A stretch of DNA of 64,000 bases, taken from contig NW_002476514.1 of the NCBI RefSeq assembly GCF_000189635.1, forward strand, positions 119,873 through 183,872, in the 5' to 3' direction. Shown here piece by piece: positions 51,529-63,318 of the stretch. Position numbers and translations under genes: made by a program. The DNA comes from Tetrahymena thermophila SB210 (Eukaryota; Ciliophora; Oligohymenophorea; Hymenostomatida; Tetrahymenidae). Position 1 is the first letter of the stretch; each line of letters begins with the position of its first letter. The notes beneath the pieces are model-generated. The model was not told the origin of the DNA. It saw nothing but the letters and a program-made list of their open reading frames with translations, and made no database searches.

Positions 51529-52767
51529 TCTAAGAATTATTAACAACTAATTCTAAAATAATTTGATAAAGTTATTATTATTATATATAAATAATCATAT
51601 ACATAAATATACATATATATATCATTTACAAATTAATCTTGTTATGAATTATAAATATTGAACAAAAATTAAATGAATTTCTTTTTTTAGAATCTTAAAA
51701 GTAATGTTTGTTTAAAATATTTAAAACAAATTAACTAACTAACTAAGCATTATCTTTTTTAAATAATATAAATTAATATACTTTAAAAAATATAAATTTT
51801 TAAATGAAAAATAATTTTTTAGATAAGTCAATTAATTAGTAAGTTTAAAACTATATTATAATCTAAATTAATTAATAAATAAAGTTTCAAGATTTAACTT
51901 TAAATAAATATAATTTGATAAAAATATAAATAAAAAAGTTTTATAATATTGTTTCTCATATTTTAACATCCATCTTTAAAACTAAAAAATTTAAAGTATT
52001 TAAAAAAATATAATTTTTTTCATCAAATAGAAATATTTACTGATAAAATACAAAATATAAAAATTATAGTATAAAAAATTAAGAATTTTTATTAAACTTT
52101 TTATTAGTTTGACTTATCAATGAAAAGTTGGTTGATAATTTTTTTAGAGTTTATTAAATTTTAAGTATTTAATAATTGATTATTTTAATTTAAATAATAT
52201 ATGCCTAATATAATTTAGAAATATTATTAAAGTTTTCCTCTAAAACATATATTTTTAAGATAATATAAATAGTGCTTTAACTTTAATAATTCATATGATA
52301 AAATGTATTTTATTTATATTTTTCTTTTTTGTTTTTTTGAAGACAACTTACTTATACATTTAATAATATTGAATCTTAAATAAAACATTAAAAGAATTAA
52401 TTTATTTTGAAAGTCATAAAATACATTAATTTTTATATAGAAAAATATATCACTTACTTAATTCTATATTAACATAAAATAGAAAATCCCTCTTTAATCT
52501 AATTATTTTTAAAAACTAGTTATCTATCATAATATTATCAATACTATGGAAAAGATTTTTTATTTATCAATATATATAATTCTGATCAAAAATTCTAAGA
52601 AGTAGTATGGATTTGCTTTCATTCTGCTATCATTTTCTATTTTTCTATACATTTTTCTTTGCCTTTAAAAACTTGTCTCAAAAATTAATAAGTTTATTAA
52701 TAATTAAACAATAAAATAAAAACAATTAATTTCAAAAAACAATCAACTTAAATCATAATAAAAAAAA
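51271..52767. other. Region between the NYN copies
   Basis: The first 250 nt are the duplicated 3' flank. The rest is AT-rich with no coding signal. The promoter of copy B should lie at the right end. Confidence 0.5.
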
Positions 52768-53811
52768 ATGAGCGAAATTATTTCCATAAACTAAGAAGAG
52801 TTCAAAAAAATAAAATGTGAAAAATGTATCTTAAGGATTCAAGCTAAGATTGAAAGCCTTGGTTACCAAAATCAATACCAAGCTATCAAAAGTGAAGGGT
52901 TCGAAGATGACAAAAAAATACTTAAAGCTCTCAAAAAGAATAAGGGAGATCTCAATCTTGCTCTTCAATTTATCAAAGAAGCTCCTCAAAAGAAAATTAA
53001 AAAGTAAAAAGATTCTCAAAATCAATCAGATTTAATGGAAACTGAATCTAAAAAATGCAACAAAAAGTGCAAGGCTGATAAAAAGTAGAAACCTAATGTT
53101 GATAAAGAGCAAAAAAAAAATGAAAGAGCTTTAGAGCGTAAGTAACAAAAACTCTAAAAAATGATCGAAGAATTCCCTCAATTCAAAGATTTCAATCAAA
53201 AGATGATTCAAGAAGGATTTGAAGATGTCAAGAAAAACTTCAGAGCTCTCAAGAAAAATGAAGGAGATGAGCAAAAAGCATTTTCTCACTTAAAGCATAA
53301 GTTAATCCTCCAAAATCTTCAACTTTGCAAGACATTCTCAAAGGGAGAAATCCAAAAGCTCTATCTTGACTGCAACAATTGCTTTTTCTTAGAATCAAAC
53401 TTCCTTAAATTAGCCAAGAATGGCAATTACAAAAAAATTGAGTAGAATATTGCAACTCTTTTGAATTTGTTTTAAAGTTGCTATGGAAGCCAAATTGAAA
53501 TCGTCTTGGTTTTTGATAACTCAAAGTTAGTTAAAGACGAAAAAGCTTGTGCTGGATTTGCCTCTTAAGATTTCAAATTGATAAGTGCAAGACCTTAATT
53601 CTACATAGCTGATGATGCTATTGTTCATTTTGCTTCTTAAGAAAGTTTGGAGAACTAAAATGGTATCCTCTATGTTACCAGTGACCGTTTACTCTAAGCT
53701 CGTTTGGTAGAACAAAATGCTAAGAAGATCATGACTTCTAAGTGTTTCTTCAACATTATGAAGGAGGATTTCATTGGAAGCAAATCTTATTTAGCAGTGA
53801 TTGAAAATTGA
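52768..53811 (+). CDS. YacP-like NYN nuclease with UBA-like repeats, copy B
   Basis: Single exon, 347 residues. The N-terminus (MSEIISINQEEFKKIK) is unlike copy A, then both proteins become almost identical from the Cys pair (CEKC) onward, with the same two UBA-like repeats and NYN domain (VLVFDNSK, ADDAIVHFA, VTSDRLLQ). Differences include GAG to TAG (Glu to Gln) in the linker and CAA to TAA (both Gln) at 53596-53598, which only makes sense if TAA and TAG are glutamine. All candidate catalytic Asp residues are kept, so both copies should work alike; the N-terminus and promoter are what distinguish them. Confidence 0.85.
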
Positions 53812-54065
53812 AAAACCAATTAATCAATCTAACAATAACTTAATTAAGGAAGCAATTTTATAACTCATTTTAGCTCCTTAAAATAATAAAATAAATTGAA
53901 AGCATGAAAATATATTCATGAGTTAGATCTCTTTCTAAAATTCAGAATGAATAATAATTTAGAAAGAATAAAATGAGTTAAATCTAAAGGGTGGGTGGTT
54001 GGCATCAAAATTAATAACTTTAAATCAATATTATTATTAATATTCAAATAAAAAAATATTTTGGA
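52825..54065 (+). repeat. Near-identical duplicated block, unit B
   Basis: Partner of 50284-51528; see that entry. Conservation of non-coding 3' sequence as high as in the coding part points to recent duplication or gene conversion, not selection alone. Confidence 0.92.
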
Positions 54066-54398
54066 TAAATGAATTATTAGTAAATAAAATAATTAATTCG
54101 TAAATAATTTGATAAAGTTATTAATATTATATATATAAATATATTATTAATGAGGAATAAATATCACTTATATCAAATTCTTATTAAAAACAATCATTGA
54201 TAGTAAGTCTATTTTTTATTTTTTCTATCTCATACATTGCATATTTCAAATTATTTTATTGAAATTTATTTATACTTTAAATGTTTTATAAGATAAATAT
54301 GAATGAAATCATCTTAAATGAATTTATTTATAAACAAAATAATATTAAAGACAGTAAAATCAAAAATCTATTTACAAATACAAACATAATATAAAAAC

Positions 54399-57153
54399 TC
54401 AATTTGTCTCGAAATTAAACTTTTAGAATTCAGCTAATTATTATTTGACTTTTGAATTGTCTTCTTCATCTAATTTTTCCTAGTAAATATCTTTATAGGC
54501 CATTTCAATATTTTAGTCTTCATTATCTCCTATTTAAAATTTATTCCCTTTTTGTTTCTCAATATCATTATTACCTTTTTAAATGCCTTTATTTTGATCA
54601 TCGTTTTCTTTCTTGATCATAATTTTCTCATCAGAAGGCCTAAATGATATTTTTAAATATATTTTAAATAAATTATAAATCATAAGAAATTTTACAATTC
54701 TTGATGCTTTTTGCACTTTTTAATTCCTAAAAATACTAGAACTGCTAATGCAAGTATGCCAACTATTACAATTATTGCTAAAATTATATAATCATTTTAT
54801 TATACAGTCTCATTTATAGGTTTAGGATCTTCATCAATACTAATATTGTGTATTTCTTTATCTCCAAATACATATTCACTACAAAAAGCCTAATTAATTT
54901 ATATTTACTTAGATTCTCTATCAAACAAAATGTCATTATATCTCATAAAAGTCTACCCAAGAGTAGCAGATCCGCTATTATAAATAAATAAAATTGGTTA
55001 TAAAAATAGATTAAATCTTTGTTACCTTTCAATAGAAATACAGAATTTATATTATTTCGTTTCATACATGTAATACATAGAAGGCCACTCAAATATTTAA
55101 TCATCATCTAGCTGTAGTTTAATTGTAGGAAAACTATCAAAAAATTATTCAATAGTTATATTAGTTTTAGTTTTATTGTATAAATAGCATTTGTCTTTGA
55201 TCATGTCACCCAAACAGTTTTATGGATCTTTGCAATGTTCATTTATTTAATTCATTATAAAGCTAATTCATTAAAATTAAACAATAAATCTATTGATTAA
55301 AAATAATGCTAATATGATATAATAGATTAATTGAATATTAATAAAATTAATTAATGACTAAAAATACATAAATTTATATGGGCAAATTAATGAATTTGTA
55401 TTGTAGCATGTAAACAATCTCATTTTTATAGTAAAATTTTAATTATTAATTAATGTAATTTATATAGCTTTTTTGATTTTATTAACTATATAAGTTATCA
55501 ATTAATTCGAGAGATGGTAATTAGAGTATTTAAATATTTCATATAATATTGATAATAAATTGAATGACTTAATAATAAAGAATATATACTTGTAGTATTT
55601 ATTAGGAAAATAAGTATATGTTGTTCCAGAATCAATAAATGTTGCAAAATCATCGTCAAGTGTTTAATTTCCTATCTTTTAATATATTACAAAATTAAAT
55701 TAATTAATGTGCCTGAAATAATTCAGGGGGAGATTTTAGGTGGTTGTAGGGACAAATGTATTTTATTTTGCAAAATATTTGTAATAAATTAGGAATTATA
55801 AATAAGCAGGGAAAATATTAATTTATTTAATATTTTATCAGGTTGGTTATAAGAAAACTTAACATTTTTAATAATCTTTTAAATATTTAGTTGCTTTTTT
55901 AAATTAGTACCATCTTAAATAAAATTATAAATAAATAAAATAAAAAATCTTTTATGAAATTTAAATATTATGATTAATTTACTTGTAATTTGTGGATTTT
56001 GATTCCATATTACTCATTAACTAGATTTGTATCGTATTTAATTTTGATGTTGTTACCATTATTTAAATGATTTTAAGTATCATAACCACCAATTTACATA
56101 TATCCTGAATCAATCCCTAAACATAATGAAAATTCTAGCTTTTCACTAATATGATTATGAGTTCTAAATGCCATATCAATTAAATTCGGTTATGTGTTTT
56201 GTTCTATCAATATTATTTATTAAATAAGTCTAATAATATTCTTATCTAATTAAATATAAATTCTTTTAAAAATTAAAGTTTTACAGTTTGTTTCAGGACC
56301 TAAACCAAGTATCCCGTCTGCATCTTGAGTCTTAAATAACTTTGTTTCTCTAATTATTTAAAAGTATTTGAAAAATAATAATATTTTTAAAAAAATATTA
56401 TAAAAACATATATCAATATTATATATTACATTGTGGCACATCCAAACATGAACTAAGTCTAAATATCAATATATTTTTCTTTGATTAAAGTTTCTATTAA
56501 TGTTTCATTTCTATATGCTTGGTATAATTCATCTCCAAAAATAGCTTAATCTATCATATAATAGCCTTTATAAGAACTACCTTCCATATAATCCTATTAA
56601 TAAAAGAAGTGTTGAATAGTTTTTTCTTAATAAATAAAGCTAAAAAGTATTAAATCTTCAAACTAAATAAAAGAGGTAATATAATTTTAATAGAAATTTT
56701 AAATTATTTAATTGTAATCTACCTACTTAAACAAAAGTGCATTAGTTTATTTAATCTTGGTCTTGACTATTGCAAAAGCATTAAAAATTCTCAAATTTTT
56801 CTTGACATTTTAAAGGATGAAATGTAGAACTCGATTTATAATCAAAATATTTATTCAAATGTGAACCGCAATTATTATTCTAGCAATCTTTATTTTTAAT
56901 AGATTTATTTACAGTTGCTGCAAATTCTCTTTTAATATTCTAAATTACCAACACATGGAAATATTGTTTTAGTACTTCCCGTGTCGATTATAAGAGCTTC
57001 TCTTTGAGGAGGACTCCCAACGTAAATATTTACATAATAATAATAGTATTTCAATCCTCCGCCTAATTGGACTCTATGAATTTAAGGATTATATTCTTTT
57101 TGACAAGTAGCTAGAGTAAAAAAGATAATTAATAAACTCTATCGAATAATCAT
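54399..57153 (-). CDS. Membrane-anchored pepsin-family aspartyl protease
   Basis: Nine exons (57153-56949, 56917-56727, 56593-56430, 56349-56285, 56203-55983, 55675-55590, 55262-55026, 54974-54696, 54639-54399), 562 residues, all phases consistent. Signal peptide MIIRQSLLIIFFTLATC; first catalytic motif IIDTGST near residue 57; Cys-rich insert; EGSSYKG; ADGILGLG; FSLCLG and MQIGGYD; second catalytic motif FIDSGTTYTYF (Asp297); Cys-rich C-lobe; membrane helix YIILAIIVIVGILALAVLVF (about 452-471); charged cytoplasmic tail. The A1-family fold with extra Cys and a C-terminal anchor resembles the nepenthesin/plasmepsin V-like group. Likely in the secretory pathway, lysosome-like vacuoles or the cell surface. 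Introns range from 31 nt (the first, shorter than the rest) to over 300 nt. Confidence 0.88.
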
Positions 57154-57882
57154 CTGCTATAATGCTTAATTATCACGCTAACTAAGAGATAAATAATAGT
57201 AAAAAATGTGAGTGATTGACTGATCTACCCTCCTTTTAACTTATATTATTTGCTTTTATATGAATTTTAATCACTTAAGTTATAATTATTTCTTAAACCA
57301 ATTTAATTGAAAATCTAAAACACAAACAATTATTAAAATCTTACTACTTTGTATTTCTTTTTTATCTATCTTTCTGTCTTTCAATTAAAATTTTATTGAT
57401 TTTTTGATTGTTTCTTCATTTAAAATACCTAAATATTACTTATTTAAACCAATCTAAGCTATGTATCAGTCTAGACAGTTGTTTTTACCATTCTAATTTA
57501 TATAAGACCTATTTATAGATTTATACAGGAACAGATTATTCATGTAATTACTCCTTTTTTAAAATTGGGTTCTAAGACAAATCTTAGTATTATTTAATTC
57601 TAAAATATATGTTTGTAATTAAAAATAATGAAAATTATTGAAAACAAACTAAATGAAATAATACATTATATTTTTAATATCATATGATCAAAAAAGGTAT
57701 TTTATTTGAAGTTTATCATATTATAACAAATAAAAGGCCAAATTGAATTCAATTTGTTTAGTAGTTTTTTAGTTAAAGAAGCAAAAAATATTTGATTACA
57801 CATAATAAATGGAATTTAAATTATTTTTTTTAAGCAAATAACTATTAAAAGTTATAAGTTAACATGAATTTATTTATATTTA
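57154..57882. other. Intergenic region between protease and RING-H2 genes
   Basis: Both genes are on the minus strand, so this holds the promoter of the protease and the 3' UTR of the RING-H2 gene. No coding signal. Confidence 0.5.
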
Positions 57883-59023
57883 TCAATCTATTTAAACTTC
57901 TGTTTAGCAAATTGGACATTTTTTATTTTGTAGAAGCCATTAATCTACACATTGTTAGTGCATTAAATGAAGGCATGGATTGAGTAATCTAAGTTTATCT
58001 TTGTCTTCGTAATCGTTTTAGCAGATAGAGCAACTCTTGTCAACGTTCTACATTTTAGATCCATCGAATTCAATAATATTCAAAGCTTCTATTTATTACC
58101 TTGTAAAACCAGTATGAACTTTACCCATTTAATTTTCTAGCTCAAGTAGTTACTAAAATTAATATTTGAATAAAAAGATAAAAGAATGCAAAATAAATTT
58201 CGAAAGTGATTACCTCATAAGACATATTCTCAACATCTAAATTAAGATTACCAAAATTATTATTATTTTATCTACTGTTATTATTATTCTATTATCTTTA
58301 TCTTAAATTATAATTTCTTTGTTGATAGTTGTTTATATGTCTGTTTTAATTATTGCCTTAATATTAATTTTAACTTTGCTAGCTACTAACTTAATTTTAT
58401 TTTTAAGATTTCTTTTTCTCAAACTTCTTCATCTCCTCTATCTGCTTTTTTTCCTATTAACTATCTCTGATGAAGCTAAAGTTGTCATTGTCTTTTATAA
58501 ATACATTAATATTTATTAGATGAGATAGTGATCAAAATTTTTATTTAAATTAATACTAACACATAAATTTCTATTGTTTTCCAACTCTCTCAATTGAATC
58601 AGATAGATTTCTTTCTCAGAAGCAAGATCATTATTCGCTGCTTGAAGACTTTCAATTAAATAGTTTTTATCTTCTATTTCCTATATTATTAATAAATGAT
58701 AATTTATATTTGAATAAATGAGCAATTATACCTTTTTCATAATCTGATTTTGATCTAAAAGCTCTGAATATCGTAAACAAAGCTCATCATATAATTATTA
58801 AACATTTTATGTCGCATTTCCATCATTAATTTAAGAATAATTATTATTATTATTGTAATCAATTCTTTATTAATATCCTGGCACCTAATTATTTTATTAT
58901 GCTTTTTATTAAATAATACAATATTATTTTATTCAGGTAGGTATCAAATAATAAAGTAGTACGATAGTAATTCTAGCTTCCTTAATTAAAGTTCATCGGA
59001 ATAATGTTATTACCGTAGTTCAT
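57883..59023 (-). CDS. RING-H2 finger protein with coiled coil
   Basis: Five exons (59023-58963, 58901-58732, 58680-58563, 58491-58214, 58152-57883) give 298 residues with frame kept. The N-terminus is MNYGNNIIPMNFNQ followed by Asn/Gln-rich sequence; a predicted coiled coil spans exons 2-4 (LYDELCLRYSELLDQ, LIESLQAANNDLASEKE, KKQIEEMKKFEKKK); then a long Gln/Asn/Arg-rich stretch; and a C-terminal RING-H2: CSIC...CLHLMHQQC (C-X-H-X2-H-X2-C)...CPIC, ending just before TGA. Known role of RING-H2: recruiting an E2 for ubiquitin transfer. It is soluble, with no membrane segment, unlike the RING-CH genes. The substrate cannot be inferred; the coiled coil suggests dimerisation. Confidence 0.83.
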
Positions 59024-59514
59024 TTCTGTATTGAATTAATACTTTTAATTATACTTAATTTGATCTATTTAATTAATTTGACAAATAAATAATGCAATAA
59101 TTAATGAATGAATGCTTATTATTTTAGAATAATAAGATGATAAAAACAGATTAAATATTATTAGAATATCTGAAATAAATAAATTCCCTTATTTTTTTCT
59201 TTTCTATATAATTTTTAACTTTTTTATCATATTTTGAAAAAGCAAAAAACAAATAAGTTTAAAATATTTTTATTTTTCCTATCAAATTAATTTTTTCTTT
59301 ATTTTACATTAAAATAGATTAAAATATATTTTTATTTTATTTATAATTTAAATTTATTAAAAAAATAAAAATATTTCTGCATTATTATTTAATAGGAAAC
59401 AAATGATAAAAGAAATAAGCCAATAACAAATAAAACAAAATTAGAGTATATATAATTGAGTTAAAATTTAGTATAACCTAAACATTTTTTTGTTATTTTA
59501 TTATCTTGGAAACA

Positions 59515-61310
59515 TTTATTTTTCAAAGATTTACAATATTCACTTTCCTAGAGTTTTATTTTTTATTTTAGAAAAAATATATATTTATTTTTCAAATATC
59601 TACAATAGCCACTTTATTTAAATTTATTAGGTTTAATTTTATAAAATAATCCATATTTAATATCTATTAAGAATTAAAATTAAATAAGTTAATCATCATA
59701 TATGATGAAAGGCTTATAGTTTTTAATGACATTAATTTTTATTATTTTGAATCAATTTTTTTTTATGAAATATTTTTATAATTTTTTATCGCCATTTTCT
59801 ATTAGCTTTATTATTTTAATTAAAATTTACAAAAATATTAATACTGACAGAGGATAAAAAATAAAAAATCATGATGAATAAAGGGACCCATTAGATTTAT
59901 TAAGATGATGAAAGAAGTTCATTTAATAGTTTTTATTTTAAGGGAAGTATTTTTCTAATATTTATAATAGCCACATTCTTTTTTGAGTTTCTTATGCAAA
60001 GTTAAAAAATAAAATTCATATTTTTAATAACAATTATTTTAAATAAACCTAAATAAAATCAACAAACAATCATGAAAATAATACTTTCTTGCTTTTAAAA
60101 TAAGCTTAAATTTTGGCATTTAGTATAAATTTTGTTTTTTATCAGAAACATTTATCATGCATAAGCAATAGCTCTCTCTTTAGTTTTGTTAAGTTTTATT
60201 TAGGAAAACTCTTCGTATTAAAACACAATACAATTAATATAAATATAAAAATAAATAAATATAAATCAAGGTACATAAGATAGCTTTTATATTGATATAT
60301 AATTTTAAGAAAATTAAAATTTTTGTTTTGAACAAAATTTTTCAAAGATTCATAGCAGTTGATTTCTTCGAATTTGCCATATTATTATTATAATTAGGAA
60401 TAATATTCATATTTTAAATACTGCATATTCAATATTAACAAAAAATCAAATAAACACTCATAATAGTAAACAGATTAATTGTCTTCAGAATTATATTACT
60501 ACTTTAAACTTGGGATTTTGTTATAATTTGGTTATTTATCTTAATATAATCTTTAAAATATTGGCGATAGCCACTTTCTACCAATTTTTTTTGGTTTATT
60601 TTGGGTAAATTATTCATATTTAGATATGATTTGATGAACATAAACCGAACATTTTAAAAAGTATACAAAATATATACCATCCTCATGATTAATCTTAGCT
60701 TTATAAAAATCATTTTAATATGTTAGATAAGAAATATCTTTAAACTATTTTTGAAGTCTGTCCACTTTTATAATTTTTTTAGTTTGATTTTGTAAATACA
60801 TTCATTATTTTTATTTTATTTAATTGAAAGATACAGAAGATAGATTATGAGAGCTTAAAATTTCTTTTTAAAAATTTAAAAAATAAGATAATTTATTTTT
60901 CTCTAGAAATAATTTTATTAGAATAAGTTGTGCTAGCTAAAAATAACTTGTTTTAAATTCTAATTTTGAAAAATATTTTATTTTAAATTAATTAACTAAA
61001 CCACCAACAGAACAAACCAAAATAAATAGATAGACATAAAAATGGTTTGATAGAATATATTATTGTGTTAACTATTATATGATTAGAAATATTTTTTTTA
61101 TTCCAGATAAATATTTTTAAAAGATCTACATAATTACTTACATATTTATAATAGCCAATAAAATTTTTATGGTAATCCTGCTTATTAATATAAGATATTT
61201 GCTTTGTTGTGAAATATTTTTAATTAAATTACAATAGCTGCTTCTGCTGTTACTTATCTTTAATTTTTAACTTTGGATATTATAACTAAAATTGAAATAG
61301 CTGCTTTATA
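59515..61310 (-). repeat. Array of short decayed repeats
   Basis: On the minus strand a core close to aagtggctattgtaratattt, with a run of A after it, recurs about eight to nine times (near 59535, 59605, 59980, 60350, 60575, 60755, 61150, 61230, 61295), spaced irregularly from 65 to 390 nt. In one frame the cores read SGYCRYLKNK, SEYCKSLKNK, SGYYKYQKNT, SGYRQYFKDY, and each follows AAAG or similar, as a phase-2 exon would. They may be remnants of a gene built from repeated small exons, or a non-coding repeat. No complete gene could be chained. Confidence 0.45.
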
Positions 61311-63318
61311 TTTACATTAATATTTTTGGATTTGTTAATTACAAAAATTATCTGTGCTATTAAATCTGTTTAATCTCTTCTTATATGATTATTAATTCAT
61401 CTTCCAAGATTTTTTGATTAAACTTTTTTACAAATTTTCCAATTTAATTAAGTGGTAAATATTTGTTAATTAACTTAATTAAGAAAAATAATATAATAAA
61501 TACACACACCTTTAATTTATTATCCTTTCCTATTTACTTTTTATGAATTCTTAGATTTAATAACTGTAAACACTAATATCTCAAAATTAGTAATTTCCTC
61601 AGTTTTTTTAATTTTATAGTATATATTATTGAGCTCTTTAATAGTTTCTAACAAATAATCAATTAGTCGACTTTTATATTTTAAAAGATAGAATTTCTAT
61701 TATAATTTTTTTTATGTGAGGGAGTTATATTATGTCATTTTTGTTTTATTAGATTAATAAAAAGAGAAATATACTTGTGTTTAAAAGAATTTAAAATAAT
61801 TTATTATTATTTTTCATTTTTTATATGATTGCTAAAAAGATTTTTAGTGATGTAATGAGATCTAGTTAATTGTTAGTTAGTTAGCTATAAATATTATTTT
61901 AAACATTTGAAATAGTAAGTTGTAGAGGAAAGCTAAAAATTGGGTATTTACAAAAGATTAAAAGTGGTGGAGATGATATTGAATTTTTGCAGATTATTTA
62001 TTTCAGATTTAAATAAAAGCTGCAATTTTTTAATTTTGAGAATACATATCTAATAGGTTTATCTCTAAATATTTTTTACTGGGTTGATTTCATTGCTTTA
62101 ACATTTGATTTATTTTGTATTTTATTTATTATCTTTCAAGAGCTGTATGATTTTTAATTAATTGTTAATCCACTTTAAAAATTCACTCATTTTAAGTTGG
62201 ATTATTAATTATTCTGAATTGGTATTTTCATTACATTTTTTTAGAGACTTTTCTGTTATTGAGTAATATAAATTCAATCATAATTATTTAAATTAATATA
62301 TAGTCATACACTGACATTTAACAACTAATATACTTTCAAAAAATTTTATTTATATATTTATAAATTTTACTAATTTTAAGTTATTTTTATAGAGATGCTT
62401 CTGCCTTCATTTTTTCTTCTTGTTATAATAGAGATATATTTTTCCCATAATTAAATAGGTCTTGCTATTCCTTCAAATTACTTCTGTGAAGTTTATTTCT
62501 TACTTTTTTAATTACTTCTTAATAATAATGAAGGGCATATATAGAAAAAAGTGCCTTCTGTCTCAGAAAAAAAATTAAAAAAATATTTTATTTTTCCAGC
62601 CCGGCCATAAATTTTTATTTTTGAAGAAAGAATTGAAAATAATTTTTCTTCAATAGTTATTTTAGAATTAATATATAAAATAATTTGATGTTTTGTTTGA
62701 TTGTAAACTATAAAAATTGATCACTATCTTAATTTATTGTTAAAGTAATTGAATGATAAATATTTATTTAATTTACATAATCTTTTATTCATAATTATTT
62801 TGAGGGGTAAGGTTTATAATTTTAATCTTTATTTAAATTAAGATGATTACTTTTTACAGTACCTCTCTTATTATTTTTTGGGTAAATTCTAACAGAAATA
62901 AATTAATAATGAATCAATCAATCAATTAAGGAATCAAGTTAATTTTTTTAAGATTTATACATCGAAAAGAGGAATATTTTGATAGTATAGCTATTACATC
63001 TTTTTCAAAGTGAATTGAACGCTAAAATTACATACATTTTCATTGTGCTAAGAAATAATTACATATAACTTTTTACTATCCTTCGCTCCTTCAGTTTTAA
63101 AAATATAATTTAGCATAAATTAATTAAATAAAAAATTATTTTAAGCCAATAATCATTTTGTTGATTAACCTATCTAAATTTTCAATTGAATACTTTATTT
63201 AGTTTTTTAACTTTTTTCTTTAAATTATTCAACTTTTTCGTAAATCAATTATAAAAAATTAAATTATTTCTAATTAAGAAAAATCAAAACTAAAAAAACC
63301 TAAATTATAGATAAAAAA
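61311..63318. other. Gene-poor AT-rich region
   Basis: A minus-strand stretch near 61330-61440 reads FNQKILEDELIIIQEE and looks weakly coding, but it has no start or continuation. The rest gives no gene signal. It includes a hairpin (62530-62558) and must contain the promoter of the last KYMGI copy. Confidence 0.4.
62530..62558. repeat. Small hairpin
   Basis: GAAGGGCA (62530-62537) and TGCCTTC (62552-62558) can pair around a 14-nt loop, with one bulge, in otherwise AT-rich DNA. A GC-rich cagcccggccat lies 40 nt further on. It could be a small structured RNA or chance; no family was recognised. Confidence 0.35.

Noticed and set aside
58319..58519. Plus-strand leucine-rich ORF of 66 codons
   Set aside because: Antisense of the Gln/Asn/Lys-rich exon of the RING-H2 gene.
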